Source: Nigrospora sphaerica
Taxonomy: Eukaryota; Ascomycota; Sordariomycetes; Amphisphaeriales; Apiosporaceae
Assembly: GCA_018287875.1 (NCBI GenBank)
Contig: JAGVVL010000002.1
Location: 3,658,001-3,722,000, forward strand
DNA: 64,000 nucleotides
Reading direction: 5' to 3'
The notes below the pieces were generated by a model. That model had not been told where the DNA came from. It worked only from the letters and a program-made list of their open reading frames with translations, and made no database searches. This document shows, piece by piece, positions 24,423 to 36,356 of this stretch. The first letter of the stretch is position 1, and every line of letters begins with the position of its first letter. Made by a program: the position numbers and the translations under genes.

Positions 24423-26765
24423 GGGGATGGCATGAGATGGATGGGCGGCCCCTCCCCTTCCCTAGGTTATCTTCTTACACAACACCCTCACCAACCACAG
24501 GCTACGACTAATCATGAGCATCGGATGCGGGTGGTAAGTATGTAGTAAGTAGTCACCTCCCCTCCCCCCGGGGCATCTAGGCGTGCCTGTCATCAGCAAC
24601 CCTCCCCACCCCTCCCATTCGGCGGACCATCCCATCCGTAGCGCGCGACACGAAAAGAAGCAAAGAGATGATGAAACAGGTTTGTCGCCTGGCTTGATTG
24701 GATTTGTTTCCCCCCTCCCCCTCCCTTTCCCCTTTAGGCTGTAACCCAGCTACGGCGGACGCAAGACCCCAACCTTCGTAACCATTTTACCAATTTTAAA
24801 CGGGGCCCCATCCGTTCCCGTCAGCAGCGGAAAATGTGATCGGACTCCAGTGACAGATTAGTTAGAGAGGGGGTAAAGGCCCAGTGACCCGGGGGTGTGG
24901 GGAACAAGGTTTACGGGCCCGGCGCTCGTCGCAAATTACCGCCATGACTCGGCCACGAACGACTTAGACTTTGGGACCGGGGGAAGAGTAGAGAGAGGGT
25001 TCTTCTAGAAGCCGGAGACGTGGGAGCGAAGGTAGGCGACGGACAGGGAGAGACCCCGGAGGCCCAGGAGCAGGTGGGTAGCAGCGGGTTGGCAGGGCAT
25101 TCATTCCCCGTCCCTGGGAGGTCTGGAAGGCATGGGGTGTAGGTTTTTCCTGCCGTACGATGTATGTACACCGTACACACATACATCCACACGCACACAC
25201 ATTCCCTCTCTCTCTTGGCCAGAATACTTTCCCATCCGGTCGTTCCCCTTGGAGAGGACATGGTAGGTACATCAGGAGAGGATGCCAGGTAAGAAAAAGA
25301 TCAGTAGCTCTCCCAGCGGGGATCATACACCCCCGTCCCCCCCTCGTCCTGTGTACCATGGCGCGCACCCACGAGGAAAAGAGGGCAGTTGGACGCTTGC
25401 TGTCACATACTCGATGCCGTTAGCGAGCCCGACTGCGAGACTAATGCAAGGTTATTGGGGAGGGTGCATATCCCGGCGACCACTCTCTCGGGTCGGTCCC
25501 CCGTCGGACTGAAAGGGGCATAGGCGCGTGGCCGCGCGCCGCCGCCGTCGCATCGCATCACGAGCTCCCACGACCGCGTTGGGAGTAGCTTTCAATTTTA
25601 GCCAACCCCTACCCTCCCCTACCCTCCTTCCCTTTCCCCTTCCCGTTATGTACGCGACTATGTACCAACCGTACGAAGTACATGATACGCCCCCTCCCCT
25701 GCCGGGGCGAGGGCGGGACGAGGGTTCATCGCCCGATGTGGTTGCTCGGCATCAACCGCCGTCAGGGCCCCGGGCCCCCAAGACATTCTCAAACCCCCAC
25801 CAGCCCCGATGGATTCGATGCGACGATGTCCCGTCCATCGGCCTCGTCCTCCATAGGCCAGGGCGCGAGTAAGTACCGGCTCGGGTCGTGGGAAGTTGAA
25901 GAAGAGAGCTGCTCTGCATGACACGGGGGTCGTCGCTTTACAAGCTCGTTCCGAACTCTAGATACCGGCATTACGTCGAGCGCCTCATTCGCGCTACCTA
26001 CGTATCTACACAACCTAACCGGGTTTGCTGAAGTAGTAGCCCTACCTTGTACCGATCCTATCCATCTAACTTGACTCCCTACACTTGTTACCTCGGTCCT
26101 GTCCTTTACCTACCTACCTCGTACAACTCGCTACGCCCATCCCGATTGGGGTTTCCCCCCGGGCTGCATTCCGATCAGCAGCTTGTTGGGCGCTAGATTG
26201 CCAGGCACACCCGTCGTCCCCTCCACACCCTTCGCTCCGATTGCCAGACCATCATCGACATCCCATATTTGCCGTGGCGCCCACGGAAGCGTTACCCGTC
26301 TGCGGCTGCCAACCAACGATCCTACCCTCCCTCCCCATCGGGCGCATGTAGTGCGCGCGGGTGCGATCCGTATGCATGCGATCGCCGCCCTCCATGATGG
26401 CTTGCTACATGAGGGGACTCTAGTGTTGCTTCTTCTTCGTCTTCTGCATCTACCGATTCTTTTCCCTACGTATGTAGATTCGAACACCCATTGCGTGCTC
26501 ATGGGGTGCCCGGAAGATTGCTTTCTTTTTTTTGTCTGATCTTTTTTCTCGCGCCTCCTACCGCGGTGGCGCCTGCGTGTGCCAGATCACCCGCCCTCAG
26601 ACACCGTCATCTTTCAACTCCCGATGCGGCATCGTGCTTCCGCATCTGCGCTTAGGCGGGACTAAGTCGTCGATCGGGGTTGCTGGGCTATCTTGGCCTT
26701 TTTCTTGTCTCTTCCGCGGGGGGTGTGTGCATGTCGCGGGAGGCGAAATCCGCAGCGACGCCACC

Positions 26766-26785
26766 TTTTTTTTTTTTTTTTTTTT
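26766..26785. repeat. T20 homopolymer
   Basis: Twenty consecutive T residues in GC-rich surroundings. It could be the reverse of an A-tail from an old retroposed copy, but I see no retroelement beside it. Confidence 0.85.
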
Positions 26786-27582
26786 CTCATTGGCCCAAGT
26801 ACAAGAACCGACGCCTCCGTTGGTAGACGGTACCGCCTTCGTATACGTGGCAAGGAAAAAAAAAGCCAGCTGCTGTGGATGATGAGTGCCTGTCTGGGTG
26901 TCTGAGATTTGCGAGCGCCCCATGTGCGAGTGCCTGCAAGAAATCCCGATCTTCGCACAACCAGAACGATGGGCTTGTATTGTGCATGCACTCCCGAAAC
27001 GCCATTTGTGCGTCCTCGCCCCAGCTGCTGGCGTGCGGGCGACGCAGGATCTCGACCCCCCCTCCCCAAAAAAAAAGTACCCAAGTATACACGAAGTAGG
27101 GGCGACGTAGCTGTAGGTATACGGGGGGAAAGAGGCACTACATGCGTGGGACCCGGCAGGCTGAGCCCCGTCGCCCCAGTAGTAGCTAGGCGACGGCCCT
27201 ACGACAAAGCCCAGCCTTGTCGAATCCAAATAGAATATACCAGAGTAGGAAGGACCCTCTTTGCCTCTTTCCCTCCTTTCAACTCTCCCTGACCTTGCGA
27301 GAGGGACGGCGCTGAAATGGAGGATGGGTTATGCCGTCTCGCATTTCCGTGTGGGGGGCGGGTAATCGCTGGGTCAGAGGTAGTTCCAAGTACCGAGTAT
27401 GCCCAACTACTGCGTACAATTCCCTGCCACCCGTCATCCCTTCCGTCATCATCCACTTCTCGTGTCTCCCCTTCTGTCCAACCCAACATCACCAACCATC
27501 ATCCCGCCCTCGATATCCCTGCCTCCCCCCTTAAAAGTTGGACCGCAGAGCCCAGCCCAGCCCAGCCCACGCCCCCCGGTCC

Positions 27583-27614
27583 CTGACATATCTGGCCCCT
27601 GACATATCTGGCCC
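27583..27614. repeat. 16-bp tandem duplication
   Basis: CTGACATATCTGGCCC occurs twice head to tail with no mismatch. Confidence 0.9.
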
Positions 27615-30011
27615 CTCCGAGGGCCTTCAGTACCCTCACGGCTTCACCACGCCGCCCGCCCGACAGCCAGCGTGGTTGCTGACGCTGACGCTGACCGTGA
27701 CACCGGGCAGCCGCTACAATTCCCTAATATAGAGTTTTCCTACGTACCCAACTCCATTCCTCGTGAACCCGATCCCCGTTCGTCCGTCTTCGGGGCTTTC
27801 CTTTCGCTTATTGCCGACACGAGGGGAAGTAGAGGGGCGCAGTCTTCTTCGGCCTGAGCTGATTGCGTCCCACGTCATGACTTGAAGCCTTGCCTCCCTC
27901 CCTCATACGAGTGTGCACGTACAAAGGCAAGCTGGTAGGTATGTGTCAATCGCCGACCGTATCACGCACCCATGAGTCGGGCCCTCCGTACAAGCTCCCC
28001 TTCCCCCTTCTCGCTAGCGACTGTCTGCACACCGGCCGGCTTCCTTCCCCCTTTTGGGTACGACGACCATGGCGACCGGCTCATCGGGCCCGTCAAGCCG
28101 GCGCCCGGCCGTGCTTGCTCAACCTCCGGCCGGTGCGACCAAGAGCCGCCGGTGACACACGAGAGCCTCCCGGCGCCACTGTCTCCATCCCTCCCTCTCC
28201 TTCCCACCCAGGGACCTGGAAAACCTCCGACGATGGCACCGTCGCTCACGTCTCCCTGAAAGAGGGGCTGATTGACCGTGCAGCATGCCGTGCCATCATC
28301 GGCTGGCCGGATGGGATGGGGCCCCCTGAGGGGCGCAACCCATCCGTGCCCGACCCTTCGACGGGCAAGGGAGGAGAGCACATTGTATCAAAGAACTGGG
28401 CCTCGCCTTGCATCTCTCGTCTCGCTCGTGGAAACAAGATAGCCCCCCTCCTCCGCCGCATGCGCAACCCCCTTTCTTAGTCCCCGTTTGTCTGTCTGCC
28501 CGGCTTCTACTGCGTCACGGCAGCCGTGTGGATGCCGTTGTACCATGGGGAGTTTCTTTGCCGTCGGGCTCTCCCCTTGGCCTGGTGTCCGCTTGCCGGG
28601 TGCCTCCACAGCGTTTCGCCGGTTGGTCACATCGGGGGGAAAGAAAACGGCCATGTTGCATGAAACATGGCACTGACCAAGCACGCCCGGGTGGGTATGG
28701 ATGGGGCGGCCCTGGGCACGGCACCCGCTTCCTTGTCCATGGTCGCCTTCCCCCCCTCTTTGCCGTCACCCTTCGCGTGTCAACAGGGCAGCCCTGCGGC
28801 AGGGGACGGGTTGTCCCCATTGTGAGAGATCCACGGCCTCGGCTGCTCTGCGGCGTCTCGCCTCGCCCGCCCCCCGTCTCGGCCGGAGGGACGGTCCAGC
28901 CGCCCCCGCCGAGTTCTTGGTTTTCGTCCGTGATGTGCCTGCTGTGCCCCCGCTCACCCCCGGCTGCTCCCTCCTCCTCCTTTCTCCCCCCTACCCGTCC
29001 GCCTCCGATTGGTTTGTCGCCCTGGCCCGTCTCAAGTGCCGGAGGGGCGAACGGGGACGGCCGAACGGCGGCGCCGTCCTTCGTCACCGTTCCCCGGCAA
29101 GCCTCACCCGGTAACCCTGCCCATAAGGGAAGCATTCCAGGGGCTTCGAGGTGGGGTAAAGGAAAGGTGAGGCGGGCAGTGGGCCCGGTACCGGAACATG
29201 GTCAGGCCCGGAGATATGCCGTGTTGGGATGTGACCCAGCGCGCGACGGCCGGCAGATGCTGGCTGTACATACAATGGGCGCGTAGTACGCTGTACACGG
29301 CGAGCCCGGGTGACAAAGGGGTAATGAAACCATCCCGCGCGCACCCGGGCACGGTCCTCAGCCGCCGCGCGCATAGCCTTCTGCCTCGGCTTACGCAGTG
29401 GTGGCAAGCGCGAAAGGGAGGAGGGAGGGAGACGTGCCACGCTCTTTGGTACACGGCGCGGCAGTTCAGCGGATGGGCGCCCGGGCTCTGCCAAGGGTCT
29501 CTGGGAATATTGTCTACATCTTTACGCCATCCATCTCGTTCAGCACCGAGTTTTCGCGTGCGGCTTGACGATGAACCTCCCCCGGTTACTCTGTCCTTGT
29601 TTGTATGGACACGTGAGATGCGGTGTGACAAGAATGGGCTGCTCACTGAACTAGGACAACGTAAAGTAAGGGATGCTCGAGGGTCGGGTTCGTGAAGCCC
29701 GCTGTTTTTCTAGAAGAAGGAGAAGGCCAGCGTTGCTGTGGGTGTGACCAGGAAAACGACCCGCCCCTCGTTGGCCGAATTCGAAACCCTTTCCGTACCG
29801 CCTCCCGCTTCACTTCGCCCGAGCATGGCATCAACACCCACTGGGCCACCTCTGTACACTTTGGAGGTACAGCCAAAATAATAGCATGCAGAAGCGGGCG
29901 AGCTCATTGACGAGCTTCGTTTGTGCAGCTGGCGCTATCGTAGGGCCAAGGCAAAAGGCTCCCGCCTTCATAGCTTACTCCGGCCGTCCATGTCCTCTTG
30001 TCTTCCCTCAT

Positions 30012-31629
30012 TTATGCGTCCGAGTAAACGTCCCTGCCTAGCGTCAGTTCTCGACTCCTCGCGACGGCATTATGCCTCCCAGGCGGGAAAGGGGGCCGAG
30101 AGGAGACGGGGGAGGGCCCGGAAAACCAAGTGGAAAAAAGGAAAGGCGAAGAGGATCCGGTCCACGTACGTTCGTCGCACCAGCGGCATCTTCTCTCGGA
30201 CCCGCGCCCACTCGGCCAGGTCGATGTCGACGAGGCCCAGCTGCCCGACGGCGCCGTCCTCGGCCTCCCACTCTTCCTCGTGGGCGCCCGCGACGCCGCC
30301 GAGCTCCAGCGCTACCCGGCCCCAGGGGTCGACGACGAGGCTGCGGCCGTAGCTCACGCGGCGGGCACTGTGGCGTCCTACTTGCGCCGCTGCCACGACC
30401 CCTAGGTGGTGGCACCGGGGGGTTAGCTTGTGTCTCGGAGAGTAGGAAGGAGGGGGAGGCGAGAAAGGGACACTTTGGGTTTCAACCGGGGGAACAATGG
30501 GGACTCGGTAGGTCCCCTTTCCCGGCTTCCTGGGTCGGAGAAAAAGGGGGACGGCGTGACTTACAACTCTGCGTCTCGATGGCGCGCGCCCGCAGCAGCA
30601 CCTCCCAGTGGGCGCGGCCGGTGGGCACGGTGAAGGCCGAGGGGTAGAGCAGGACCTGGGCCGGGGCGGTGGCCCAGGGGGCGGCCGGGGGCGGCTGGGC
30701 GAGACGGCGCGCCGCCTCGGGGAAGCGCAGGTCGAAGCAGATGAGGCTGCCGAGGCGGCCGACGGGCGAGGCGAAGGGCGGCGTGACGGCGGCGCCCGCC
30801 TGCGTCGTGGCCGACTCGCGCAGCGCCGCGTAGTCGAACAGGTGCAGCTTGTCGTACGACGCCGCCTCGGCGACGGCGCCGGCCGCGTCGATCCAGATGC
30901 TGCGGTTGTAGAGCTTCGTAGTCGCCGTCGTCTTGGCGGCGGCGGCGTCGCTTTCGTTCTCGTCGCCGGCCCGCGGCACCGTCGGCAGCAAAGGGTGGTG
31001 CGCCGCCGCCGCCGCCGCCTGCACCGGCGCCGGCACGTGGATGCCGACGTGCACGGCGAGGCCGTGCTGGGCCGCCGCCGCCTGCAGGCCCGTCACAAAG
31101 GGCGACGTGGCCACGGGCCGCGCCAGCGCCAGCGACTCGGCCCCCGACGTCGCGATGTAATCCGAGGCTTCCGGCAGGAAGAGGACCTGTGTCCCCGGGC
31201 AAGGGAGGCCCCGGCGTGAGCGAATGGGACGGAGCGGGGTGAAAACGAGAGGGGCTCCGAGCCATGCGAGGTCTCGCTTCTCTAACCCGGACCCGAAGGG
31301 AGGGGTGGGGAGAGGGAGAGAGAGGCTGGCCGTGTATCGGCCGCCCCGAGACCCCGCCGGCGCCCTCACGGGGTCTTTGGAGGCGCAGACCAGACAGCCG
31401 TCGCCGACGGCCGCCCCTCCGAAGCCTTCCGAGGAGAAAAGAGGGACGAGGGATTCGTAGATACCTTGGCTCCGGCGGCGGCGGCCTTGGATACGAGCCT
31501 GACGCACTGCTCCAGGTTGTGCGTCATGGACGCCGTCGAACAGATCTGCCCCACTGCCTGGCCGTGGTCGGGGCCCGTCAGCGTCGTCGGCCTCGCAGAA
31601 TAGGCAGGGATACACACCGCGATCGCCAT
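30012..31629 (-). CDS. Nitrilase-superfamily amidase (Nit2/omega-amidase type)
   Basis: Carbon-nitrogen hydrolase of the Nit branch, whose members hydrolyse small amides such as deaminated glutathione or alpha-ketoglutaramate; the exact substrate cannot be told from sequence. The four exons on the minus strand are 31629-31465, 31186-30565, 30401-30170 and 30033-30012, giving 346 residues with consistent phases. The catalytic triad is visible: Glu61 in LPEASDYI, Lys168 in SYDKLHLFD and Cys205 in LICFDLRFPE. The final exon is only 22 nt and supplies the family tail (RRTDVYS plus two residues). An Ala-rich, acidic insertion at about residues 108-145 lengthens the loop before KLYNRSIWID. The first intron is long for this genome (278 nt). 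The gene runs in the same direction as Ysh1, which ends 0.6 kb upstream of its start. Confidence 0.9.
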
Positions 31630-32210
31630 GATTTCGCCTCGCCCTTTTACTGCGCTTTTATCGGGAGAGAGGCGAGTAGGTTCATGTGCGTAGGTGGGTA
31701 GTGAATGAGGGAGGTTCGCGCGTTGGCACAAACGCTGTGGTTTGCGACTTCCGTACCCGATCGGGGTTGCGGGGAGCTGCTGGGTGGTGGGGCCGATAGG
31801 AGATGCCGACAGCACAGCATCTCCCAAGCCCATCTATGCTCGAGACGCGGTGGATAATCCGGAAGACAAGGCGTCTCTCGAACTATGTTAAGAGATACAC
31901 GCACTTTGAAAGCATGACGCGGGGGGGATTCAGTGGACAGCCATGGATACACGTCCACGTCATGATAGCAGCGAAGCACCACATATATGCAACCCTTTCT
32001 TAGGAATCACGCGACAAGGAATCGACAGGTATCCATCTCCAGTCATCTACCAACCGAGGGCTCCTTGTCGGATCGATGGAACCCTCGCACGTAATTGTAC
32101 AACTTAGACCATGCCGGCCCCGGGCGTGCTGAAGGCATGCGGGGACGAGCTGTTGTTCCTATGAAACGCCGTACTCCTTTTCATCGACATGTGTGCTCCC
32201 CCGTCCGTCC
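31630..32210. other. Intergenic: nitrilase promoter and Ysh1 3' end
   Basis: A 0.58 kb gap between two minus-strand genes, presumably holding the promoter of the amidase gene and the terminator of Ysh1. No ORF of note is present. Confidence 0.5.
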
Positions 32211-35158
32211 TCACCCCCAAAGAGGCGCCGTGACCTCGGCGGCTCTCTCCACCACGGCGCGAACACGGTCCGCGAAGACGCGGTTCGAGCATTCGACCTC
32301 GAGGTCCTCCAACCAAACCTTGGCCACCATCTTGTCCACTTTGATGGTCACGCCGGGCACGGGAATGCCCATCTTGTGCAGCCGCTCGATCTCGGCCTGC
32401 CGGCGCGCCGCAAGCTGCTTCTCCTCCTGCTCGCCGTCGTCCGGCAGCTCCATCGAGGCTTCCGACGCCCCGTCGGTCTCGCTCTTGGCCAGCTTCTCAT
32501 CCTTGGCCAGCGGCGGCAGCCGGGGTTCGGCGATGGGCGCCACGCCGTCGGCGCCGAACTGCGCCTCGAGGAACAGGAACAGGCGCTCGAGCCGCTCCTG
32601 CGGCGAGAGGTTGGCGTGCGGGTTGCGCGCCGGCAGCTCGTGCGAGTGCGGGTGCTTGCTGGCCGACCGCTTCACCGCGGCCGGGCTGCTCTCGACCGTC
32701 AGCAGCACCGCAATGACGGCGTCGGCGATGCCGTCGTTCATCATGTTGCCCTCCCATTCGAGCTCCACCTCGCCGTTGTTCCGATAGCGCACCGTGACGC
32801 AGCCCATAACCAGGTAGGCCGCCACCGTCTGCGTGATCTCCTCGTCCGCCTCGGCCATCGCCGCGTCGCCGTTGGCCTCCTTGTTTTCCTCCTCGGTGGG
32901 CTTGCTGCTCGTTTCGGGGAGCTCCTCGATGCTGCCAAAGGTCCCCTCGAGCGCCCATTTGATGAGGTCGACGCCGGCCGCGCTCAGCGTCAGCCGGTGT
33001 TTGCAGGCGATCATGGACGTCGTGAGGCCGGCATACTCGCGCAGGTCTTCCGGGTCCACCACCGACATCTTAAAGTCGTTCTGCACCAGCACGCCCGTGA
33101 CCAGCGGCGCGTCTCGGTCATCCAGGGCCTGCATCTTGCTCGGGGGCGGGATGGAGGCCAGCTTGCCCACCACCTTGGCCACCTTGTCGGCCTTGAACGG
33201 GATCCGGAGCTCCTCGCAGTTGCGGGGGCTGAAGACCTTGGTCTTTTCATTCTCGGCCTTGCCGCTGTTCAGCGAGAGCAGCTTCGACTTCAAGCGCATC
33301 ATGTTGTGCTGCTCGCCGTGCACCAGGATCTGGAACAGTCGGTCAGCAAAGGACAGAAGGCGCGCTACGTGTGAGGGAGCCGACTTACCACCACAGGAGC
33401 AGCTACCTCCTCGATGAACTCTCGGTTCTCGTTGCCGTCAACGTGGGCTGCGAATGAGTACTCGGCTACGGTGCACCTTCGAGGAATCAGGACCTTGTCG
33501 CCATCGCCACCCGGTGCCCGCCTCACAGCATTCGTGTTCCTGGACATGACGGCCTGGATCTGGTCGGGCTCCGTGACGATATGCTTGGCCATGGTGCCTT
33601 CGACACTGTAACCCGTGATGATGACGCCGTTCTTCTCACTGGGGGCCCACCTCTCCAGGAGCTCTCTGCTGACTCCGTTTTGAAGCATACCCGGGCTGGC
33701 CAGCATGACACAGCTTCCGACGTCGTCAAACCGGTCCAGGTTTTTGAGGGAACGGATGTACTTGAAATCCCAGGGACCGCCCTTGCCCGCCCCATCGCCG
33801 GCTGCTTCGGCTTCGGCCATGCGTTCCCGGAAGAGCCGCTTGATGTTGTCGTTCATGGCCCCGACGTAGGTCTGGTAGACCACCATGCACTTGCGGGCCA
33901 GATTGCTGGCGTAGTAAATGGGCACCTTCTGGTACTCGGGGTGTTTGCCCCAATACTCGTCTAGGATAAGGAGCAGCTCCTGGGCTCTGCCCAGAGCAAA
34001 GACGGGCATGAGAACCCGTCCGCCGCGGTTCAGGATGCCCGTGATGTTCTTCATCAGAGCCTGTTCCCTCTCCAGCCGCGGCACGTGGCTGGCCACGCCG
34101 TAGGTGGATTCCGTGATGAGAACGTCGATCTTGACCCCCTTGGGCACCTCGGCCGACACCAAGTGACGATCCTGTTCGCGCGAGTAGTCGCCGGTGAAGA
34201 AGATCTTGAGACCGGCGATCTCAATCAGGAACATGGCCGCGCCCAAAACATGACCGGCGGGGTAGGGAGTGATGCGGATCGAGGAGATGGTGTGCGTCGT
34301 ATGGTAGTCGATGGCCTCAATCTGCGGGAAGGTATTCAGATGGTCCTGCTCCGTGTAGACGGGCTGCGTCGTCGAGTTGGACGACGTGTTGCCGACACGC
34401 ACGCTGTCCTGGATCAACCACTTGTAGATGGCCTTGGTCGGATGGGTCATGAAGACGCGGCCCCTGAAATTGGTCTTGGCCAGCACATAGGGCAGGGAGG
34501 CAGCGTGGTCTATGTGGAAACTGGCGGCCAGTCAGCAGGCGGATGGCTCGGGGTGGACGGGGCGGGAGGAGAAGTATATCGAGACATCACTACAGCCAAG
34601 AAGGGCGCAAGGTTCGGCAATGGAAAATATCTTGTATTGATAGCTGGATAGGTATGCTGGACAAGAAACCACGAGGCATACAAAGCACGTGCGGCTAGGA
34701 TAGCATGCTGTTTTTTTTCTTGCGTTTTGTTTGCTGGGGCTTGCCAAGCCATGATACCTTCTGCCCGACTACGACTGTCGTGATGCCCTCGACATATGCT
34801 AATAGATCACGTGGGGCAGAGTGGAGGGGAGAGGAAGGGACTTACTGGCTGATGAGCAGTACGTCAACGGTGCTGAGGTCGAAGTCGTCGAAGAAGGGGA
34901 GGGCGGCTAGGCCGTCGTACGCGGGATGCTGGCCGGCGTCCAGCTGCCGAGGAGCAGATTAGCCGGGGGACCGGGAATACAAAGCCGAGGGCGAGGGCGT
35001 ACCATGACCGTCTTGCCCTTGTACTGGATGATATGACACGAACGGCCGACCTCGTTGCCGCCTCCCAGACACAGGAACATGAGCTCATCCGAGGGATCCA
35101 CCGGCTCTTCTGAGGCTGCAGCGGCGTTCAAGGCCGCGGCCTTCCGCTTGGACGCCAT
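32211..35158 (-). CDS. YSH1: Endoribonuclease Ysh1/CPSF73, pre-mRNA 3'-end cleavage subunit
   Basis: Zinc-dependent endonuclease of the cleavage and polyadenylation factor that cuts pre-mRNA at the poly(A) site in the nucleus. The four exons on the minus strand are 35158-35003, 34943-34846, 34520-33389 and 33329-32211, giving 834 residues, normal for fungal Ysh1. The metallo-beta-lactamase fold is marked by the metal-binding HFHIDH at residues 85-90, plus FTGDYSRE and [10 protein letters not shown]. The beta-CASP region holds [28 protein letters not shown] and the [10 protein letters not shown] histidine. The C-terminal CPSF73-100_C region follows [11 protein letters not shown] chose MASKRK at 35158 over an in-frame ATG 12 codons upstream because the family starts there. 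The third intron boundary splits the first His codon of HFHIDH, and that intron is 325 nt, unusually long here. Divergent to TAF4. Confidence 0.96.
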
Positions 35159-36356
35159 GGCTCCGTGTAGGGATCGTCGGAAGTCGAGGTTCAAGTCGAG
35201 CTGGCGATCAGCGACGAGTGTTCATGGCCTTTGGGCGTCGACTTGGAGGCGTAGTGTCGGCGTCGTGGCCAATAAGTGGACGCTTGGGAAGCCGGAAGAG
35301 AGTCGATGGCGCACAGATTGAGCGTCTCGGGCGGGATGAGTTGAAGATGCGACACCCACTTGGCGTCCTGGTGGAGGAGTGGGCAGAGATGGTGTTGCGA
35401 TGCGCGGGCTCACGCGTTCTCCGGATTTATTGAAGTGCCGGCGCAACGAACGCGGCCGCGCGAAACCCCGGTAGCTCCAAGTAGCTGGGCGACTACGTAC
35501 CCGGGGTGTCCTAGTTGCCCGCCCATGGTGCAGAGGTACATCATCTTAGGTCTGTGGCTGTCGCTGCTGCGTTGGTGTGGCGGACCCGATGGCCTCCTGT
35601 TAGAGGGAAACAGGCGTCTACATCCGTCAGCTGCCACCGTGCTGAGAAGAACCCCGGTCAGAAAGAATATCCATATGATATAACACGATCAATTCTGCTC
35701 TCACGAATCTTCTCATGTTACTTGGGAAACTTTCCACATTGCATAGGCCTAGCCACGATGAAATCCCACACACCTCCCATCTGCCCGGCTACCGAAGGTA
35801 CCTGAGCTGGCGATTGGCCGGTTAAAGTGGACCCACCCAGGCGTGAAATTTGGGGGAAGCTGTGACTTGAGCGACGTGCCTCCTCACGTACGCACCTCAC
35901 CAACCACCACCATATCACTGCCGACCTCCCGACGACACCTGCAGCGCCGTCTGTCGCGTAGGCATCGCGTAACTACTACTGCGGAGATACGGAAACTGAA
36001 AGTACCGACCTGACCGAGTTGGCGGCGCGCGACCATCGGATGGGGCGTTGACGAGAGCGAGTGGTGACAGGCTCCGTGCCTGCCCAGGTGCTTTCTGCAT
36101 CTAATGACATCTGGCGGCCGAGGGGACCCGGTACGAGGCACAATCGCGAGGGCCTGATTTTTTTGCGCCCACCCAAGCCGGAATCTTAGCCTGCTTCGTC
36201 CGGCCTCTTCAAGCGCAGCACAAACGTACGCAACTAAACGCCCACTGGGCACTGACGAAGCGACTCATCGCCGCCTCCCTTCGCAGAGAGAGAGAGAGAG
36301 AGAGAGATCGCAACCCACCGCCACCACCACCAACACCGCCCACACCTCGTGCCATC
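35159..36356. other. Divergent promoter region between Ysh1 and TAF4
   Basis: A 1.2 kb spacer with no supported gene. It should contain both promoters. The TAF4 side ends in an (AG)11 run and a CCACCACCAC-rich leader just before the start codon. Confidence 0.55.
36285..36306. repeat. (AG)11 microsatellite in the TAF4 leader
   Basis: Eleven AG dinucleotides ending 50 nt before the TAF4 start codon, so probably within its 5' untranslated region or core promoter. GA/CT repeats near start sites commonly bind GAGA-type factors or lie in fungal leaders; no function is shown here. Confidence 0.85.

Larger units (their letters stand above)
23501..30011. other. Gene desert, part 3
   Basis: No supported gene. 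It contains an AC/AG microsatellite (24389-24422), T20 (26766-26785), a 16-bp tandem duplication (27583-27614), CAGCC repeats (27549-27570) and TACC words (26109-26120). Long + strand pyrimidine-rich stretches (25600-25640, 27250-27540) look promoter-like but lead to no ORF. A 292-codon plus-strand frame at 28408-29286 begins without ATG, is Pro/Arg/Ser-rich and is treated as chance. Confidence 0.55.

Noticed and set aside
28408..29286. 292-codon plus-strand ORF
   Set aside because: Does not begin with ATG, is Pro/Ser/Arg low complexity, and an equally open frame lies antisense to it.
32193..33374. 393-codon plus-strand ORF opposite Ysh1
   Set aside because: It is the antisense shadow of the C-terminal exon of Ysh1, whose identity is certain.
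35159..35194. In-frame upstream ATG extending Ysh1 by 12 codons
   Set aside because: Fungal Ysh1 proteins begin MASKRK; the extension adds no recognisable sequence and is better read as leader.
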